A DNA stretch of 64,000 bases from Paraglaciecola psychrophila 170 (GCF_000347635.1 NC_020514.1:4898001-4962000), one strand, 5' to 3'. Numbered from the stretch's first letter, positions 27,778 through 38,011 are shown. Notes: generated by a model from the letters alone, not told the origin. Numbers and translations are program-made.

Positions 27778-28739
27778 TGCATAGCATTATCAATACCTTT
27801 TTAAGTGAGCAACTTTTGCCATTTTGGGTATTGTTATTGATTGTAGTTGTTGAAAGGTACCTACCTTGGCCTGACAAATACCACCCACTCAGTTTTATAA
27901 GAGTATTAGCAAGGGGGATGCAGGCTAAAGTACTTTCGCCTGAGAGAAATGCGATTCGACAACAAAAAGTATCAGGCTCTTTAGCCTGTGTCGTTTTGTT
28001 GCTACCTTTTTGTAGCATATTGGCGGTGTTTAAATACTTATCTGAGTATCCAATTTTTTTTGAAGCCTTGATGCTACTTGTCGCTTTACGCTTCCAGGAT
28101 ATTCCTAAACAAACGCGCCGAGTCAGTGCCGCGTTATTAAAGCAGCAAAAAATGCTAGCTCGACATGCACTATCACAAATAGTCATAAGAGAAACACAGA
28201 AAATGTCACCCTTAGGCATGGTAAAGGCCAATATCGAGTCATTATTACTTCGATATAGTTATCAATATTGTTCAGTGATTTTCTGGTACCTACTCACAGG
28301 AGGAGTGGGAGCCCTGATCTATCGTTTAGTCTACGAATTATCTTTGTGTTGGAATACTAAATTGACAAGATTTAAGCATTTTGGACAGCCTGTTCGCAGT
28401 GTTGTCAATATACTGCAATGGTTACCTAGCAAATTAGCTAGCCTGAGTGTTGTGATAGCAGTCAACATTAGCCAAGGCTCAGCTGCGATATTCCAGCGTA
28501 TAAGCTACCAGTGTAATCATGTATTTGTTTTAAACCTCTGTGGAGCCAGTTTAGGCATTGAGCTAGGCGGTCCAGCCTACTACGAACTACAAAAAGTACG
28601 TACCAAAAAATGTGGTGGCAACAGACAGGTCATACTAGCCGATAACATCAGAGCTTTAGCCGCAATCAATCGAGCAACATGGGTATGGTTAACCCTGTAC
28701 TTCTTTGGGTGTGCGCTGGCGTTTTTAGTCGCTAAATAG
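27777..28739 (+). CDS. CobD/CbiB-like integral membrane protein
   Basis: This 320-residue protein has several hydrophobic helices and a weak CobD/CbiB pattern. HPLSFI is near the start. VIRETQKMSPLGMVKANIESLLLR is followed by GGVGALIYRLV and a later FGQPVRSVVN with a PSKLASL segment. True CbiB proteins make adenosylcobinamide phosphate. Here the conserved AEN...D and NTLD motifs are changed (ANIESLLLR, YELSLCW), so the same reaction is not certain. It overlaps mtnN by one base, implying coupled expression. The mtnN-cobD-like pair recurs in related gammaproteobacteria, as I recall. Confidence 0.7.
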   Translation: MHSIINTFLSEQLLPFWVLLLIVVVERYLPWPDKYHPLSFIRVLARGMQAKVLSPERNAIRQQKVSGSLACVVLLLPFCSILAVFKYLSEYPIFFEALMLLVALRFQDIPKQTRRVSAALLKQQKMLARHALSQIVIRETQKMSPLGMVKANIESLLLRYSYQYCSVIFWYLLTGGVGALIYRLVYELSLCWNTKLTRFKHFGQPVRSVVNILQWLPSKLASLSVVIAVNISQGSAAIFQRISYQCNHVFVLNLCGASLGIELGGPAYYELQKVRTKKCGGNRQVILADNIRALAAINRATWVWLTLYFFGCALAFLVAK

Positions 28740-28841
28740 TAAAAACCCAATATAAATTCGCGAGTCAAATACTAATCCCCTTTACACACTGCACTGCACT
28801 ATTTACTATCGGCACTCACTCAACAAGACGGAATACATATT

Positions 28842-29231
28842 GTGTTCAAACACGCTATTTTCTGGATACTAAGCTTACTAAGTATTACAGCCTACTCTGC
28901 TGACGTTAGTAATATAAGCCAACAAGAATTGCTCGAAGTCAATACCAACAACGTTGTAATAGTAGACGTTCGCACACCTGAAGAATTCCAACAAGGACAT
29001 GTACCGAACGCGATAAATGTTCCCTTAAGCGATATTATTGATAATCCTGCTATTTTGACGTCATCCAAGGAAAAACCAATCGTGCTGTATTGTCGTTCCG
29101 GTTATCGAGCGGGCAAAGCAGCTGAAGCTTTACTCAAGGAGGGTTATCCAAACCTGCGGCATCTTGAGGGTGATATGCAGGGTTGGTTAAAAGCAGGCTT
29201 GTCTGTTGAAAAAATAATCTTAGTAATATAG
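28842..29231 (+). CDS. Periplasmic rhodanese-domain protein
   Basis: This 129-residue protein starts at GTG (28842). A signal peptide (MFKHAIFWILSLLSITAYSA) precedes one rhodanese domain with VIVDVRTPEEFQQGHVPNA and the active-site loop CRSGYRAG (Cys about residue 88). Single-domain rhodaneses move sulfane sulfur or act as thiol/persulfide carriers. The signal places it in the periplasm. A DUF2721 gene follows after 13 bp, so the two are probably co-transcribed. Confidence 0.88.
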   Translation: MFKHAIFWILSLLSITAYSADVSNISQQELLEVNTNNVVIVDVRTPEEFQQGHVPNAINVPLSDIIDNPAILTSSKEKPIVLYCRSGYRAGKAAEALLKEGYPNLRHLEGDMQGWLKAGLSVEKIILVI

Positions 29232-29244
29232 GTAGACTCAGTTT

Positions 29245-29667
29245 ATGGATATCACTTTAACCACGCCAGCAATGTTGTTTCCGGCCATATCCTTGCTGTT
29301 ATTAGCCTATACCAACCGTTTTCTAGCGCTTGCCAGTATCATTAGAAATTTTGACTTCAGTGGTAGTAACGAAAATGATCAGGGGCAAATCAAAAATCTA
29401 CGCTCACGTATTCAATTGATCAAAAATATGCAGGGGGCTGGCATGGGTAGTTTTTTCTTATGTGTATTATCCATGTTAGCTATTTACGCTGAATATCAAA
29501 CAGTAGGCAGCACAATATTTGCTTTTAGCTTAGTGTTATTATTGTATTCGCTGTGGCTGTCAGTAAGAGAAATACATATATCTGTCGAAGCCCTAGATAT
29601 GCATCTGAGTAACTTGAATATACCCACTAAAAAACGTTCTTGGAACAAATCTAATACCAATAGATAA
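29245..29667 (+). CDS. DUF2721-family membrane protein
   Basis: This 140-residue protein has three hydrophobic helices (about 8-28, 66-86, 88-108) and the family pattern TPAMLFPAISLLLLAYTNRFL near the N-terminus, followed by RSRIQLIKNMQ. The function is unknown. It follows the rhodanese gene closely on the same strand. Confidence 0.75.
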   Translation: MDITLTTPAMLFPAISLLLLAYTNRFLALASIIRNFDFSGSNENDQGQIKNLRSRIQLIKNMQGAGMGSFFLCVLSMLAIYAEYQTVGSTIFAFSLVLLLYSLWLSVREIHISVEALDMHLSNLNIPTKKRSWNKSNTNR

Positions 29668-29696
29668 ATTAGAAAACAGTCACCAAGGATCTTCGG

Positions 29697-29724
29697 GAGG
29701 CCAACTTTAAAGGAAATTGGCCTC
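29697..29724. terminator. Stem-loop between convergent DUF2721 gene and tyrS
   Basis: GAGGCCAA and TTGGCCTC form an 8-bp perfect stem with a 12-nt loop between convergent genes. There is no strong T tract, so confidence as an intrinsic terminator is moderate. Confidence 0.5.
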
Positions 29725-29731
29725 GATATTT

Positions 29732-30931
29732 CTACTTAAACGTTATGCGAGCAAATTTGCGTTTACCAATCTGCAGAACCGTTTGCAGAGGTAGAGTAAA
29801 CTGGTGTTTAGTATTATCAACTTTTTCACCATCAATTTTAACCGCACCTTGTTTAATCATACGCATAGCATCAGAAGTCGAATTGACCAGGCCGGCGTCT
29901 TTTAAAACATTTGCAATCATTATCCCTTCAGCAGGCAACAAAAAATCAAACTCTGGCATCTCATCCGGAATGGCATTTTTCTGAAAACGCTGGATAAAAT
30001 CTTGATGTGCCGACTCTGCATCTTGTTCGCTATGAAAACGCGCAATCAACTCTTTTGCTAACTCGATTTTTGTATCTCTTGGGTTTAAACCAGCTACCAC
30101 TTTTTGTTTAATAGCTTCGATTTCATCTTTAGGTTTAAAACTCAGTAACTCATAATAACGCCACATTAAATCATCAGATATGGACATCACCTTGCCAAAC
30201 ATATCGTTTGGCGCATCGGTAATCCCAATATAATTACCTAAAGATTTAGACATTTTTTGAACACCATCTAATCCTTCAAGTAACGGCATCATCAATACGG
30301 TTTGTTGTCTTTGGCCTTCAGATTTTTGTAATTCTCTGCCCATTAACAGGTTAAAACGTTGATCAGTGCCACCCAGTTCAACATCGGCTTTTAATGCAAC
30401 TGAATCCCAACCTTGTACAAGAGGGTATAGAAATTCGTGGATCGCTATGGGTTGACCACCGGCATAACGTTTTTTGAAATCATCCCTTTCCAACATTCTC
30501 GCTACCGTCTGATTAGACGCCAGTTTTATCATACCTGCAGCACCCAACTTTTCCATCCACTGAGAATTAAAACGAATCGTTGTTTTTGCTGGATCGAGGA
30601 TCTTGAAAACCTGCTCTTTATAGGTTTCAGCGTTGGCTAATACATCTTCTTTAGTCAGTGGTTTTCTGGTGACGTTTTTGCCAGTTGGATCACCAATCAT
30701 TCCAGTGAAATCGCCAATCAAAAATATAACTTCATGACCTAACTGCTGGAAAGTGCGTAACTTATTGATTAATACAGTATGGCCTAAATGCAAGTCAGGT
30801 GCGGTAGGATCAAATCCTGCCTTAATTTTTAATGGCTTGCCCTCTTTTAGTTTGGCAACCAGTTCATCTTCTAATAATATTTCCTCTGCTCCGCGCTGAA
30901 TTTCAGCCATCGCACTTTGCCAATCTAACAT
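29732..30931 (-). CDS. tyrS: Tyrosyl-tRNA synthetase (KMSKS-type)
   Basis: This 399-residue class I synthetase has the HIGH-like [12 protein letters not shown] near residue 47 and [11 protein letters not shown] near residue 230. A C-terminal S4 RNA-binding domain ([17 protein letters not shown]) follows. The KMSKS form and length match the TyrZ-like branch rather than E. coli TyrS, which has KFGKT and 424 residues. It charges tRNA-Tyr in the cytoplasm. The start ATG at 30931 is preceded by AAGG. It diverges from the M23 peptidase gene. Confidence 0.96.
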   Translation of the reverse strand: MLDWQSAMAEIQRGAEEILLEDELVAKLKEGKPLKIKAGFDPTAPDLHLGHTVLINKLRTFQQLGHEVIFLIGDFTGMIGDPTGKNVTRKPLTKEDVLANAETYKEQVFKILDPAKTTIRFNSQWMEKLGAAGMIKLASNQTVARMLERDDFKKRYAGGQPIAIHEFLYPLVQGWDSVALKADVELGGTDQRFNLLMGRELQKSEGQRQQTVLMMPLLEGLDGVQKMSKSLGNYIGITDAPNDMFGKVMSISDDLMWRYYELLSFKPKDEIEAIKQKVVAGLNPRDTKIELAKELIARFHSEQDAESAHQDFIQRFQKNAIPDEMPEFDFLLPAEGIMIANVLKDAGLVNSTSDAMRMIKQGAVKIDGEKVDNTKHQFTLPLQTVLQIGKRKFARITFK

Positions 30932-31139
30932 TTTTATAACCTTGTAAAAAATCTAATATTTATCTTATCTTTTATACTTTACTTGCCAAGCCCCAGCAAT
31001 GAAAGGGCTAAGGTATTTTTTACGATAACTAAAAGTCATTACCTACACCCAATAAATAGTTCAAAATCCGAGCTACAACTGGAAAATCCTTTGTATTCCA
31101 TATATTCTGCAATTAAGTTTCAACGAGTGTGTTGTATTT

Positions 31140-32360
31140 GTGATTAAAAAAACCTTTAAAAAGATGCCTAAACCGCACCGCTGGATCATGTCTTTGGTGG
31201 CTGGATTTTTGTTTGTTTTGTTTCTTTTGCCTTCTGAACCAGTCAGCGCATACAAAAGCACAGCTTCGACTTTAGAAGCGGGTAAACGTTATGAACTTCA
31301 GGTTAACTTTGATAACTTTCCTGTAGAAAATGTCTTCGGTCTTGAAGAAAAAAATGAAGCGCAGTCTGTCGTTGTCAAAAAAGGCGATAACTTGGCGATG
31401 ATATTCAAACGCAGCGGTTTGTCTCCACAGCAAACCTACCGTGTCAGTAAAGCAGGTAGACTGGCAAAAAAACTCCTAAAAATAATGCCAGGCGACGTAT
31501 TAGAATTACAAATTGATCCACAAGGTCAGTTAATCTCATTGCAGTACCCATTTTCAAGCACAGATACCTTGATTGTCACTAAGGGCGAAGACAACACATT
31601 TACCAGTAAAATTGAAACACTTAAAGTAGATGTCCGTCTAAATTATACCCAAGGTGATGTTACTAACAGCTTTTGGAATGCTGGGCTGAAGGCCAATTTA
31701 ACTGATAATCAAATCATGCAAGTAGCAGGAATTTTTGGTTGGGATGTAGATTTTGCTTTAGGTCTTAGAGCCGGTGACAGTTTTTATGTGATGTTTGAAG
31801 AACACTACATTAATGGTGAATTCATTGAAAATGGCGATATAGTCGCCGCACAATTTGTCAATCAAGGTGAGGCATTCACCGCTATTCGTTATGATGATGG
31901 GAACTTTTACACGCCCGAAGGGCGCAGTATGCGCAAGAGCTTTTTACGCGCACCAGTCAACTTCAGGTATATCAGTTCGAGCTTCAAGAAAAACCGCTTT
32001 CATCCGGTACAAAAACGTTGGAAAGCTCATAGAGGCGTAGACTATGCCGCGGACCGTGGTACCCCCGTAATGGCTGCAGGTGACGGTAAAGTGATAAAAT
32101 CAGCTTATGATAAATATAATGGTCATCATGTATTCATTCAGCACGGTGAAAAATATGTGACCAAGTATCTGCACTTTACAAAACGGAAAGTCAAAAAAGG
32201 CCAAACAGTTAAACAAGGGCAAGTGATAGGCACTGTCGGTTCGACAGGTTTGGCTTCAGGGCCACATTTACATTATGAATTTTTGGTCAATGGAGTACAT
32301 CGCAACCCACGTACGGTGAAGCTACCTAAAGCACAACCCATTGCAAAAAAGAAAAGTTAA
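31140..32360 (+). CDS. Murein DD-endopeptidase, OapA-LysM plus M23 (MepM-like)
   Basis: This 406-residue protein starts at GTG. An N-terminal membrane anchor (LVAGFLFVLFLLPSEPVSA) is followed by an OapA/LysM-like domain (about 75-130, KKGDNLAMIFKRSGLSPQQTY). A linker leads to an M23 domain (about 290-385) with the zinc ligands in HRGVDYA and GPHLHYEF. These are the features of a lysostaphin-type endopeptidase that cuts peptidoglycan cross-links during growth. Placement between tyrS and anmK suggests a cell-wall turnover pair with the downstream recycling kinase. Confidence 0.93.
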   Translation: MIKKTFKKMPKPHRWIMSLVAGFLFVLFLLPSEPVSAYKSTASTLEAGKRYELQVNFDNFPVENVFGLEEKNEAQSVVVKKGDNLAMIFKRSGLSPQQTYRVSKAGRLAKKLLKIMPGDVLELQIDPQGQLISLQYPFSSTDTLIVTKGEDNTFTSKIETLKVDVRLNYTQGDVTNSFWNAGLKANLTDNQIMQVAGIFGWDVDFALGLRAGDSFYVMFEEHYINGEFIENGDIVAAQFVNQGEAFTAIRYDDGNFYTPEGRSMRKSFLRAPVNFRYISSSFKKNRFHPVQKRWKAHRGVDYAADRGTPVMAAGDGKVIKSAYDKYNGHHVFIQHGEKYVTKYLHFTKRKVKKGQTVKQGQVIGTVGSTGLASGPHLHYEFLVNGVHRNPRTVKLPKAQPIAKKKS

Positions 32361-32441
32361 ATTTACTGACATTGCGGCGAGCAGATTAGAGCAATTAAAT
32401 AATAATAAACGTATTATGTTAGCAATGAATTAGGGGCAGTT

Positions 32442-33557
32442 ATGCCGCAGCTATATCTAGGATTGATGTCTGGTACCAGTATTGATGGAGTGGATGTAGC
32501 ACTCGTAGACTTCTCTGGCTCTCACCCTAGGCTGTTAGATTGTAGAACATTTCCTTTCTCTTGCTCTTTATCTGATGAGTTACATCAACTGAGCGCACCT
32601 AGCGACAATGAAATAGAGCTGATGGGCCGTGCAGACAGGGCTGTGGCTGAAGTGTTTGCTGAGGCGTCACTGCAGCTGCTTAAAGACAATTATATTCGAC
32701 CTGACCAAATCATAGCCATTGGCTCACACGGGCAAACAATTCGACATATTCCCTTCGGCGAACATAGCTTTAGCTTACAAATCGGTGACCCTAACACCTT
32801 AGCGACACTAACAGGCATTGATGTAATTGCTGACTTTAGACGAAAAGATATCGCCTTAGGCGGTCAAGGCGCGCCCTTGGTACCAGCTTTTCACAAAGCG
32901 GTGTTTGCCAGCTCAACAAAATCAAGAATTGTGATCAACATTGGTGGTATAACGAATATTACCTACCTACCAAAAAGTAATTCCGATGACATTATTGGTT
33001 TCGACACAGGTCCTGGAAATACCTTGTTAGACGCATGGTGTAAATTACATACTGGGCAAAACTATGATGAAAAAGGACAATGGGCGGCGCAATGTTCTGC
33101 CGATCCTGAGTTATTACAACTATTGATCAAACATCCATATTTTTCAGCGCCGGCGCCCAAGAGCACTGGGCGTGAGCAGTTTAACCTGTCATGGTTGCAG
33201 CAAAATTTAACCCGTATGCATCGGTATATCGATCCACAAGTTGTGCAGGCAACATTAGTCATGTTGACGACCTCAACGATTGCCAAGCAAATTTTTAAAT
33301 TTAAAGATGTTGAGCAAGTATATATCTGCGGTGGCGGAGCACGAAATGAGTTTTTAATGGAAGAGCTTGAGTCCGAACTACATGAATGTGAATTATTCAC
33401 CACAGATGAATTAGGCGTAACAGCTGATGCGGTAGAAGCGATGGCATTTGCTTGGCTCGCCTATGCACATGTTAATAAGATACAGGGCAGTATCGCCAGT
33501 GTGACAGGTGCGTCGAAAGGTGCAATATTAGGCACTTATTGTCCAGGTAGAGAGTAG
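32442..33557 (+). CDS. anmK: Anhydro-N-acetylmuramic acid kinase
   Basis: This 371-residue protein carries the N-terminal ATP-loop signature LGLMSGTSIDGVDVAL. It also has GSHGQTIRH, ADFRRKDIALGGQGAPLVP, NIGGITNITYL, GFDTGPGN and ICGGGARN, all diagnostic for AnmK. It phosphorylates and opens 1,6-anhydroMurNAc to MurNAc-6-phosphate in peptidoglycan recycling. It follows the M23 endopeptidase by 81 bp. The next gene starts 2 bp after its stop. Confidence 0.96.
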   Translation: MPQLYLGLMSGTSIDGVDVALVDFSGSHPRLLDCRTFPFSCSLSDELHQLSAPSDNEIELMGRADRAVAEVFAEASLQLLKDNYIRPDQIIAIGSHGQTIRHIPFGEHSFSLQIGDPNTLATLTGIDVIADFRRKDIALGGQGAPLVPAFHKAVFASSTKSRIVINIGGITNITYLPKSNSDDIIGFDTGPGNTLLDAWCKLHTGQNYDEKGQWAAQCSADPELLQLLIKHPYFSAPAPKSTGREQFNLSWLQQNLTRMHRYIDPQVVQATLVMLTTSTIAKQIFKFKDVEQVYICGGGARNEFLMEELESELHECELFTTDELGVTADAVEAMAFAWLAYAHVNKIQGSIASVTGASKGAILGTYCPGRE

Positions 33558-33559
33558 TC

Positions 33560-34027
33560 ATGTCAAAACGCCCGTTAGACAAAACAGACATCGCCATTTT
33601 AGCGGCCTTATACAAAGACGCAAGGATGAATAATAAAGACATTGCCGAACTGGTTGGACTAGCACCATCTACATGTCTTGAGAGAATTAAAAAATTACAA
33701 AGTGAACTGGTGATTAAAGGCGCACAGTTAAATGTCGACTTCCAAGCCTTAGGTGGCAATATCCAAGTGATGATTTCTATTCGCCTTGCTGATCACAGTC
33801 GAACCACCATCAATACGTTTCAGAAACAGTTGGCGTTGTTGCCTGAAGTGATCAGTCTTTATCATATGGGAGGCGAAAACGATTTTTTACTGCATGCGAG
33901 TTTGGGTGATACAGAACATTTACGAGACTTTGTGTTTAATGCCATCACCGCAAGAAAAGAAGTCAACCACGTTGAAACGGCTCTGATTTACGACCAAATA
34001 AACGGAACCGTTCTACCCAAAGTTTGA
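33560..34027 (+). CDS. Lrp/AsnC-family transcription regulator
   Basis: This 155-residue protein has an N-terminal helix-turn-helix (about residues 8-55, with MNNKDIAELVGLAPSTCLERIKKLQ) and a C-terminal RAM ligand-binding domain (about 70-145, VISLYHMGGENDFLLHAS). Such proteins form octamers that respond to amino acids. It is shorter in linker than global Lrp. The ligand and targets are unknown. It begins 2 bp after anmK and is convergent with the AstE-like gene, a possible but unproven target. Confidence 0.9.
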   Translation: MSKRPLDKTDIAILAALYKDARMNNKDIAELVGLAPSTCLERIKKLQSELVIKGAQLNVDFQALGGNIQVMISIRLADHSRTTINTFQKQLALLPEVISLYHMGGENDFLLHASLGDTEHLRDFVFNAITARKEVNHVETALIYDQINGTVLPKV

Positions 34028-34053
34028 AATAAGCTCAATTTTAAACTCTTCGT

Positions 34054-35169
34054 CTATAGCTCATAATATTCGGTAAAACACTTATACAACTGCGTACCGC
34101 TTAACACTGAAGCGGAGGGAAAATGCAAAATAGCCACTAAATCACAGGGGGCTAATATATCTGTAGTCGCTCTATCAGTGTCTAAATTATCAACATTCAG
34201 CACTCTAGCTAATACCCCACCTTGTTTGACAAAATCGCCAGGTTTAGCAATATATTCTACTATGCCACCTTGTTGGGTAAACAGTGTCTTATAATTTTTT
34301 AGCATAACGGCCTTGCGCAACATGTTTTCAGGTATAGTGGCACTATCGGGTAAACATCCCTTTGCAGTCAAATACGTCAAAATACTTTTAGCGTCGTATT
34401 CGCCTTCTTGAAAACTAATCACCTCTTGGCTTCCCATCTCTAATGTAAAAGCCTCAACAGCAAAATCGACCGGCTTTTTGCGTTTACTACTGATTAAATC
34501 GGTCAGCAGCCACCAAGGGCAAAACGTGGCTTCATCCAAAGCGCCTGAAAACACATTGGGCATAAATATCACATGGGGAATATTGAACAAACTAGCAGAA
34601 GCCTTAGCATATTCAGGCACATAAATATGCCGAGTGGATACAGGACCATTATGTAAGTCCAGCACATAGTCGGCGTCAAATGCTAACTGTTGCAGCTTTA
34701 AATTAAGATGCTGGGCTAGACCGATACCCCAAGTTTCACTTAATCTAGCTTGTAATTGTTGTTTCATTTTTTGTCTAAAACGGGATTTTATCGACTCAAC
34801 AGATTCATCATCATCAATGCTTTGTGCAAATGTATGGATAAAAGCGTCATCGTAATAGTAACCACGATTCCAATTTGTTCCATTCACAGGATCAAAGCGT
34901 CCCAAGGTATATTCGCCTGCTTTGATGTTAGTGCCGACCGGATTACAGTTGGGAACTAACAACACTTCCCCACAGATAGGTAACGTTTTAAGCCATTGAA
35001 TAAGTTGATAAATAACCACATTACCTTGCACTTCTGCACCGTGGATTGAGCTCTGGATATATACCTTCGGCCCTGGTTTCTCTCCAATAAACCGATACAA
35101 AGGCACATTCATGTTTCGGCCTGAGGCGTTTTGCGCCACCACTATATGTTCTTTTAACAACTTATTCAT
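34054..35169 (-). CDS. Succinylglutamate desuccinylase/aspartoacylase-family metallohydrolase
   Basis: This 371-residue M14-like zinc protein has SSIHGAEVQGNVV (zinc His and Glu), VPNCNPVGTN, DLHNGP (third ligand) and FTLEMGSQEVI, with a C-terminal biotinyl-lipoyl-like beta domain (GGIVEYIAKPGDFVKQGGVLARV). The family includes AstE and aspartoacylase, which remove acyl groups from amino acids. It is not AstE itself, since no ast genes are nearby. The substrate is unknown. It runs toward the Lrp-type regulator. Confidence 0.85.
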   Translation of the reverse strand: MNKLLKEHIVVAQNASGRNMNVPLYRFIGEKPGPKVYIQSSIHGAEVQGNVVIYQLIQWLKTLPICGEVLLVPNCNPVGTNIKAGEYTLGRFDPVNGTNWNRGYYYDDAFIHTFAQSIDDDESVESIKSRFRQKMKQQLQARLSETWGIGLAQHLNLKLQQLAFDADYVLDLHNGPVSTRHIYVPEYAKASASLFNIPHVIFMPNVFSGALDEATFCPWWLLTDLISSKRKKPVDFAVEAFTLEMGSQEVISFQEGEYDAKSILTYLTAKGCLPDSATIPENMLRKAVMLKNYKTLFTQQGGIVEYIAKPGDFVKQGGVLARVLNVDNLDTDRATTDILAPCDLVAILHFPSASVLSGTQLYKCFTEYYEL

Positions 35170-35195
35170 GCTACTCGAGGGTCCTATCGAAAGCG

Positions 35196-36437
35196 CTAGG
35201 CTTTGGAGGATGGAAAGTGTGGGGATATAGACTTGCGAACGCCATTACCCCAGAGAATAGCTTCGTTAAACAAACTATGTAGAAGCTTTTGATCAATGTT
35301 TAAGATTTTTGATATTCTGATAACTTTTAACCAATTACCACTTTCAAAGGCTTTAGCTAACGTTAAAAACATAGATAAATCATTTTGACCGCCACACAAG
35401 GCTTCTTTCACCTCGTCCACTAAAGGCAATTTTTCGATCAAATGCTCCATTTGTTGATCAAGTAAGGCGTCCAACATTGAAAACAATCCTACTAAAAATG
35501 CTGTAGGAGGATTACTACCTATATTTTTTTCAGCGCCCAATAGATCGCAGAATTTTGCTCGCACAAACGATAAATGCAGTAACTCTAAAGGTTTATCATC
35601 AGATAAATTAGCCAGAGCCAGCAAAGCAATAAACTTCTTAATTTCTACTTCACCCATATAATTTAGAGCATGTCGTAGTGAAGTAATCTTGTAACGCTTG
35701 TTGATAGTGGGGTTGTTGATAAATCGCAACAGCATGTAAGACAAACCCACATCATGCTCAATAACATTATTAATACTTTCTACATCGAAAGACTCACTAG
35801 AACTAGCACCCATTAATTCAACTAACGTTAGTTTAGAAGTAGGCAGATTTTTATTGGATACGGATTCTGGTCTGGCGAAGAAGTATCCTTGAAAATAATC
35901 AAAGCCCATATCTCTAAAGGTATTAAAGCTGTTTTGTGTGTCAACTTTATCTGCAATCAGTTGCACATTCGCATCAATAAATCGATTGACATTTTTTGTC
36001 AAAAAATCCAGATTTTCGGTGTTGGTGTTCACTTTGAGCAAATCAATGAAAGGTAAATACTCATTCCAACGTGGTTCAAGGCTAGAGTCTTCCAAAGCGA
36101 TTTTAAATCCCATCTTTTTAACATGCTTACACATATCTAACAGGCTGCTATCACCACTTCGGTCAGCCAACAACTCAACCACCACATTTTCAGGGTCAAG
36201 AGACGCTGGCAAGCCACTCATAAGTGTTTCTGGTTGAAAATTGATAAAAGATTTTTTACTGCAAGAGATATCGTCTAAATTAAGTGTTTGATAATTTTTA
36301 GCAATCAGTTTGGAAGTAGTCGTATCTCTTTCGACACTGGGATAACAATTATTTTTACCATCTCTAAAAAACAACTCGTAGGCGAAAACTTTTTTGTCCC
36401 TATCTAATATTGGTTGGCGAGCTATAAAAGCAAACAT
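35196..36437 (-). CDS. EAL-HDOD (YuxH-type) signalling protein
   Basis: From the ATG at 36437 the protein is 413 residues and begins MFAFIARQPILDRDKKVFAYEL, the family's usual N-terminus; an in-frame ATG at 36515 would add 26 unlike residues. An N-terminal degenerate EAL domain (about 1-205) is followed by an HDOD domain (about 205-400, with YMLLRFINN and ALNYMGEVEIKKF). The catalytic EAL and metal residues are mostly changed (VVELLAD, ALEDSS), so it probably lacks c-di-GMP phosphodiesterase activity and acts as a scaffold or sensor. A broken tandem copy lies 162 bp upstream. Confidence 0.88.
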   Translation of the reverse strand: MFAFIARQPILDRDKKVFAYELFFRDGKNNCYPSVERDTTTSKLIAKNYQTLNLDDISCSKKSFINFQPETLMSGLPASLDPENVVVELLADRSGDSSLLDMCKHVKKMGFKIALEDSSLEPRWNEYLPFIDLLKVNTNTENLDFLTKNVNRFIDANVQLIADKVDTQNSFNTFRDMGFDYFQGYFFARPESVSNKNLPTSKLTLVELMGASSSESFDVESINNVIEHDVGLSYMLLRFINNPTINKRYKITSLRHALNYMGEVEIKKFIALLALANLSDDKPLELLHLSFVRAKFCDLLGAEKNIGSNPPTAFLVGLFSMLDALLDQQMEHLIEKLPLVDEVKEALCGGQNDLSMFLTLAKAFESGNWLKVIRISKILNIDQKLLHSLFNEAILWGNGVRKSISPHFPSSKA

Positions 36438-36598
36438 ATCAGTCCTGTCTAAGTATTTCTTTATTGTGGCCATTCGCTGAGTCGATAAAAGCAGACAATG
36501 TGTATTGGTCAACATAATTTAAACGTTATATTCGAGTTATCATAGCACTAAAAAAAAAGGGGGTGAATACACCTGTATTTATTAAACTAAAATTGCAA

Positions 36599-37817
36599 TC
36601 AACCACTTACCGATTGCCTCATTGCTATGCCCCACTTCAACGATTGATTATAGATAGCGTGGGACATTTTCACGTCGAGTGATAATTGTTTCGAAATAGT
36701 CACGACTCCTTGCCAGTAGACACTTTCAAAAGCTCTGATTAAAACCAAAAATCGTTTTAGCTCATTTTCATTACCACATAATGCAGCCTTAATATCTTCA
36801 CCTATAGGTAACTTTTCAACAATGCTCTGCATAGGTTGGTCGAGTAATGCATCAAGGAGTGAAAATAACCCGACTAAAAACCCTGTATGAGAGTTGTTAC
36901 TCAATGATTTTGCCTGTCCAACTAGGTCACAAAACTTGGCTCTGACCAATGATAAATGTAGGAGTTCGACTGGCTTATTGTCACCTACATTAGCCAAGGC
37001 TAGTAATGCAGTAAACTTTTTCACTTCTAACTGCCCCATATAATTGAGCGCATGACGCAAATCACAAATTTTATTAGTTTTATTGACGAGTGAATTATTG
37101 ATAAATCGCAATAGCTTATATGACAAAGACACGTCGCGTTGAATAATAGTGTTGACCTTATCTAAATCGACCACAGCAGACGAACTTGATCCTATCAATT
37201 CAATTAAAGATAACTTCGAAGTAGGCAGTTTTTTTGTTTTATGATCTCTGGTTTGGCAAAGAAGTAGCCTTGAAAATAATCGAACCCCATATCTCGATAC
37301 TTTTCGAAATCATCCATAGTCTCAATCTTTTCGGCAACAAGTAATATATTCGAGTCTACATATTTACCAATGTTATCAATGAGAACTTGCTGATCGCACT
37401 CAACAATATCCACTTTGATAATATCGGTATAGGGTAAAAGTACATCCCACTGTGGATCAAAGTTATTATCATCCAGCGCTATTGTGTAACCTAATTCTTT
37501 AATGGTCTTACAGGCTTGAACCAACTCAGGGGTAGGCTTCACTGTTTCTACCACCTCAATCACTACTTTTTGGGGTCGAGTGAAGTTGGAAAACGATGCA
37601 CTAGTGTATCTTGGTGAAAATTAATAAAAACAAGTTCACCCGCAGATATTTCTTCCAAACCTAAATCTAAATGGCTATCGGTTAATATTTTTGATGTTGC
37701 TTCATCCGGCGAAATATCTGGAAAGCAATTATTTTCGCCATCTCTGAACAATAGTTCATAGGCATATAATTCCCTGTTTTTATTCAATATTGCTGGGCGC
37801 GCGATGTATGCAAACAT
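36599..37817 (-). pseudogene. EAL-HDOD protein, tandem copy, two frameshifts
   Basis: Three consecutive frames reconstruct a paralogue of the gene just downstream. The first (37817-37563) begins MFAYIARPAILNKNRELYAYEL. The second covers the rest of the EAL-like part (VVETVKPTPELVQ to DYFQGYFFAKPE). The third is the HDOD domain (SYKLLRFINN, ALNYMGQLEVKKF). The first break is at an A5 run (GACCCC-A5-GTAG) where A6 would restore LDPKKVVIEVVE. The second is at an A7 run (AC-A7-CTGCC, near 37228-37234) where A8 would restore KKLPTSKLSLIEL. Both are single-base losses in A runs, so sequencing error or slippage must be considered. Confidence 0.85.
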
Positions 37818-37904
37818 AAAACTTTTTACCTATATAGGATTTATTATGACGAAGAGTATTGATCCCATAGGCATCACCACTTCGTATTCTACGATATATT
37901 AGAT

Positions 37905-37958
37905 TTGCAACCAATAACATGTGAATATTTTACGGGTATGTTTTATTTATGGTTGCAA
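37905..37958. repeat. Inverted repeat upstream of rpoH
   Basis: TTGCAACCA (37905-37913) and TGGTTGCAA (37950-37958) are 9-bp perfect arms 36 nt apart. The spacing is long for a terminator, so it may be a pair of protein-binding sites. Confidence 0.4.
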
Positions 37959-38011
37959 TTTATATTTAAGACATAACTTATACCTATGCTATAAGTATTT
38001 TGGGAATTTTT

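Noticed and set aside
37555-37570. Programmed -1 frameshift in the second EAL-HDOD gene
   Set aside because: The CCC-AAA-AAG sequence is suggestive, but a second independent break further on and an intact neighbour copy make simple decay or error more likely.
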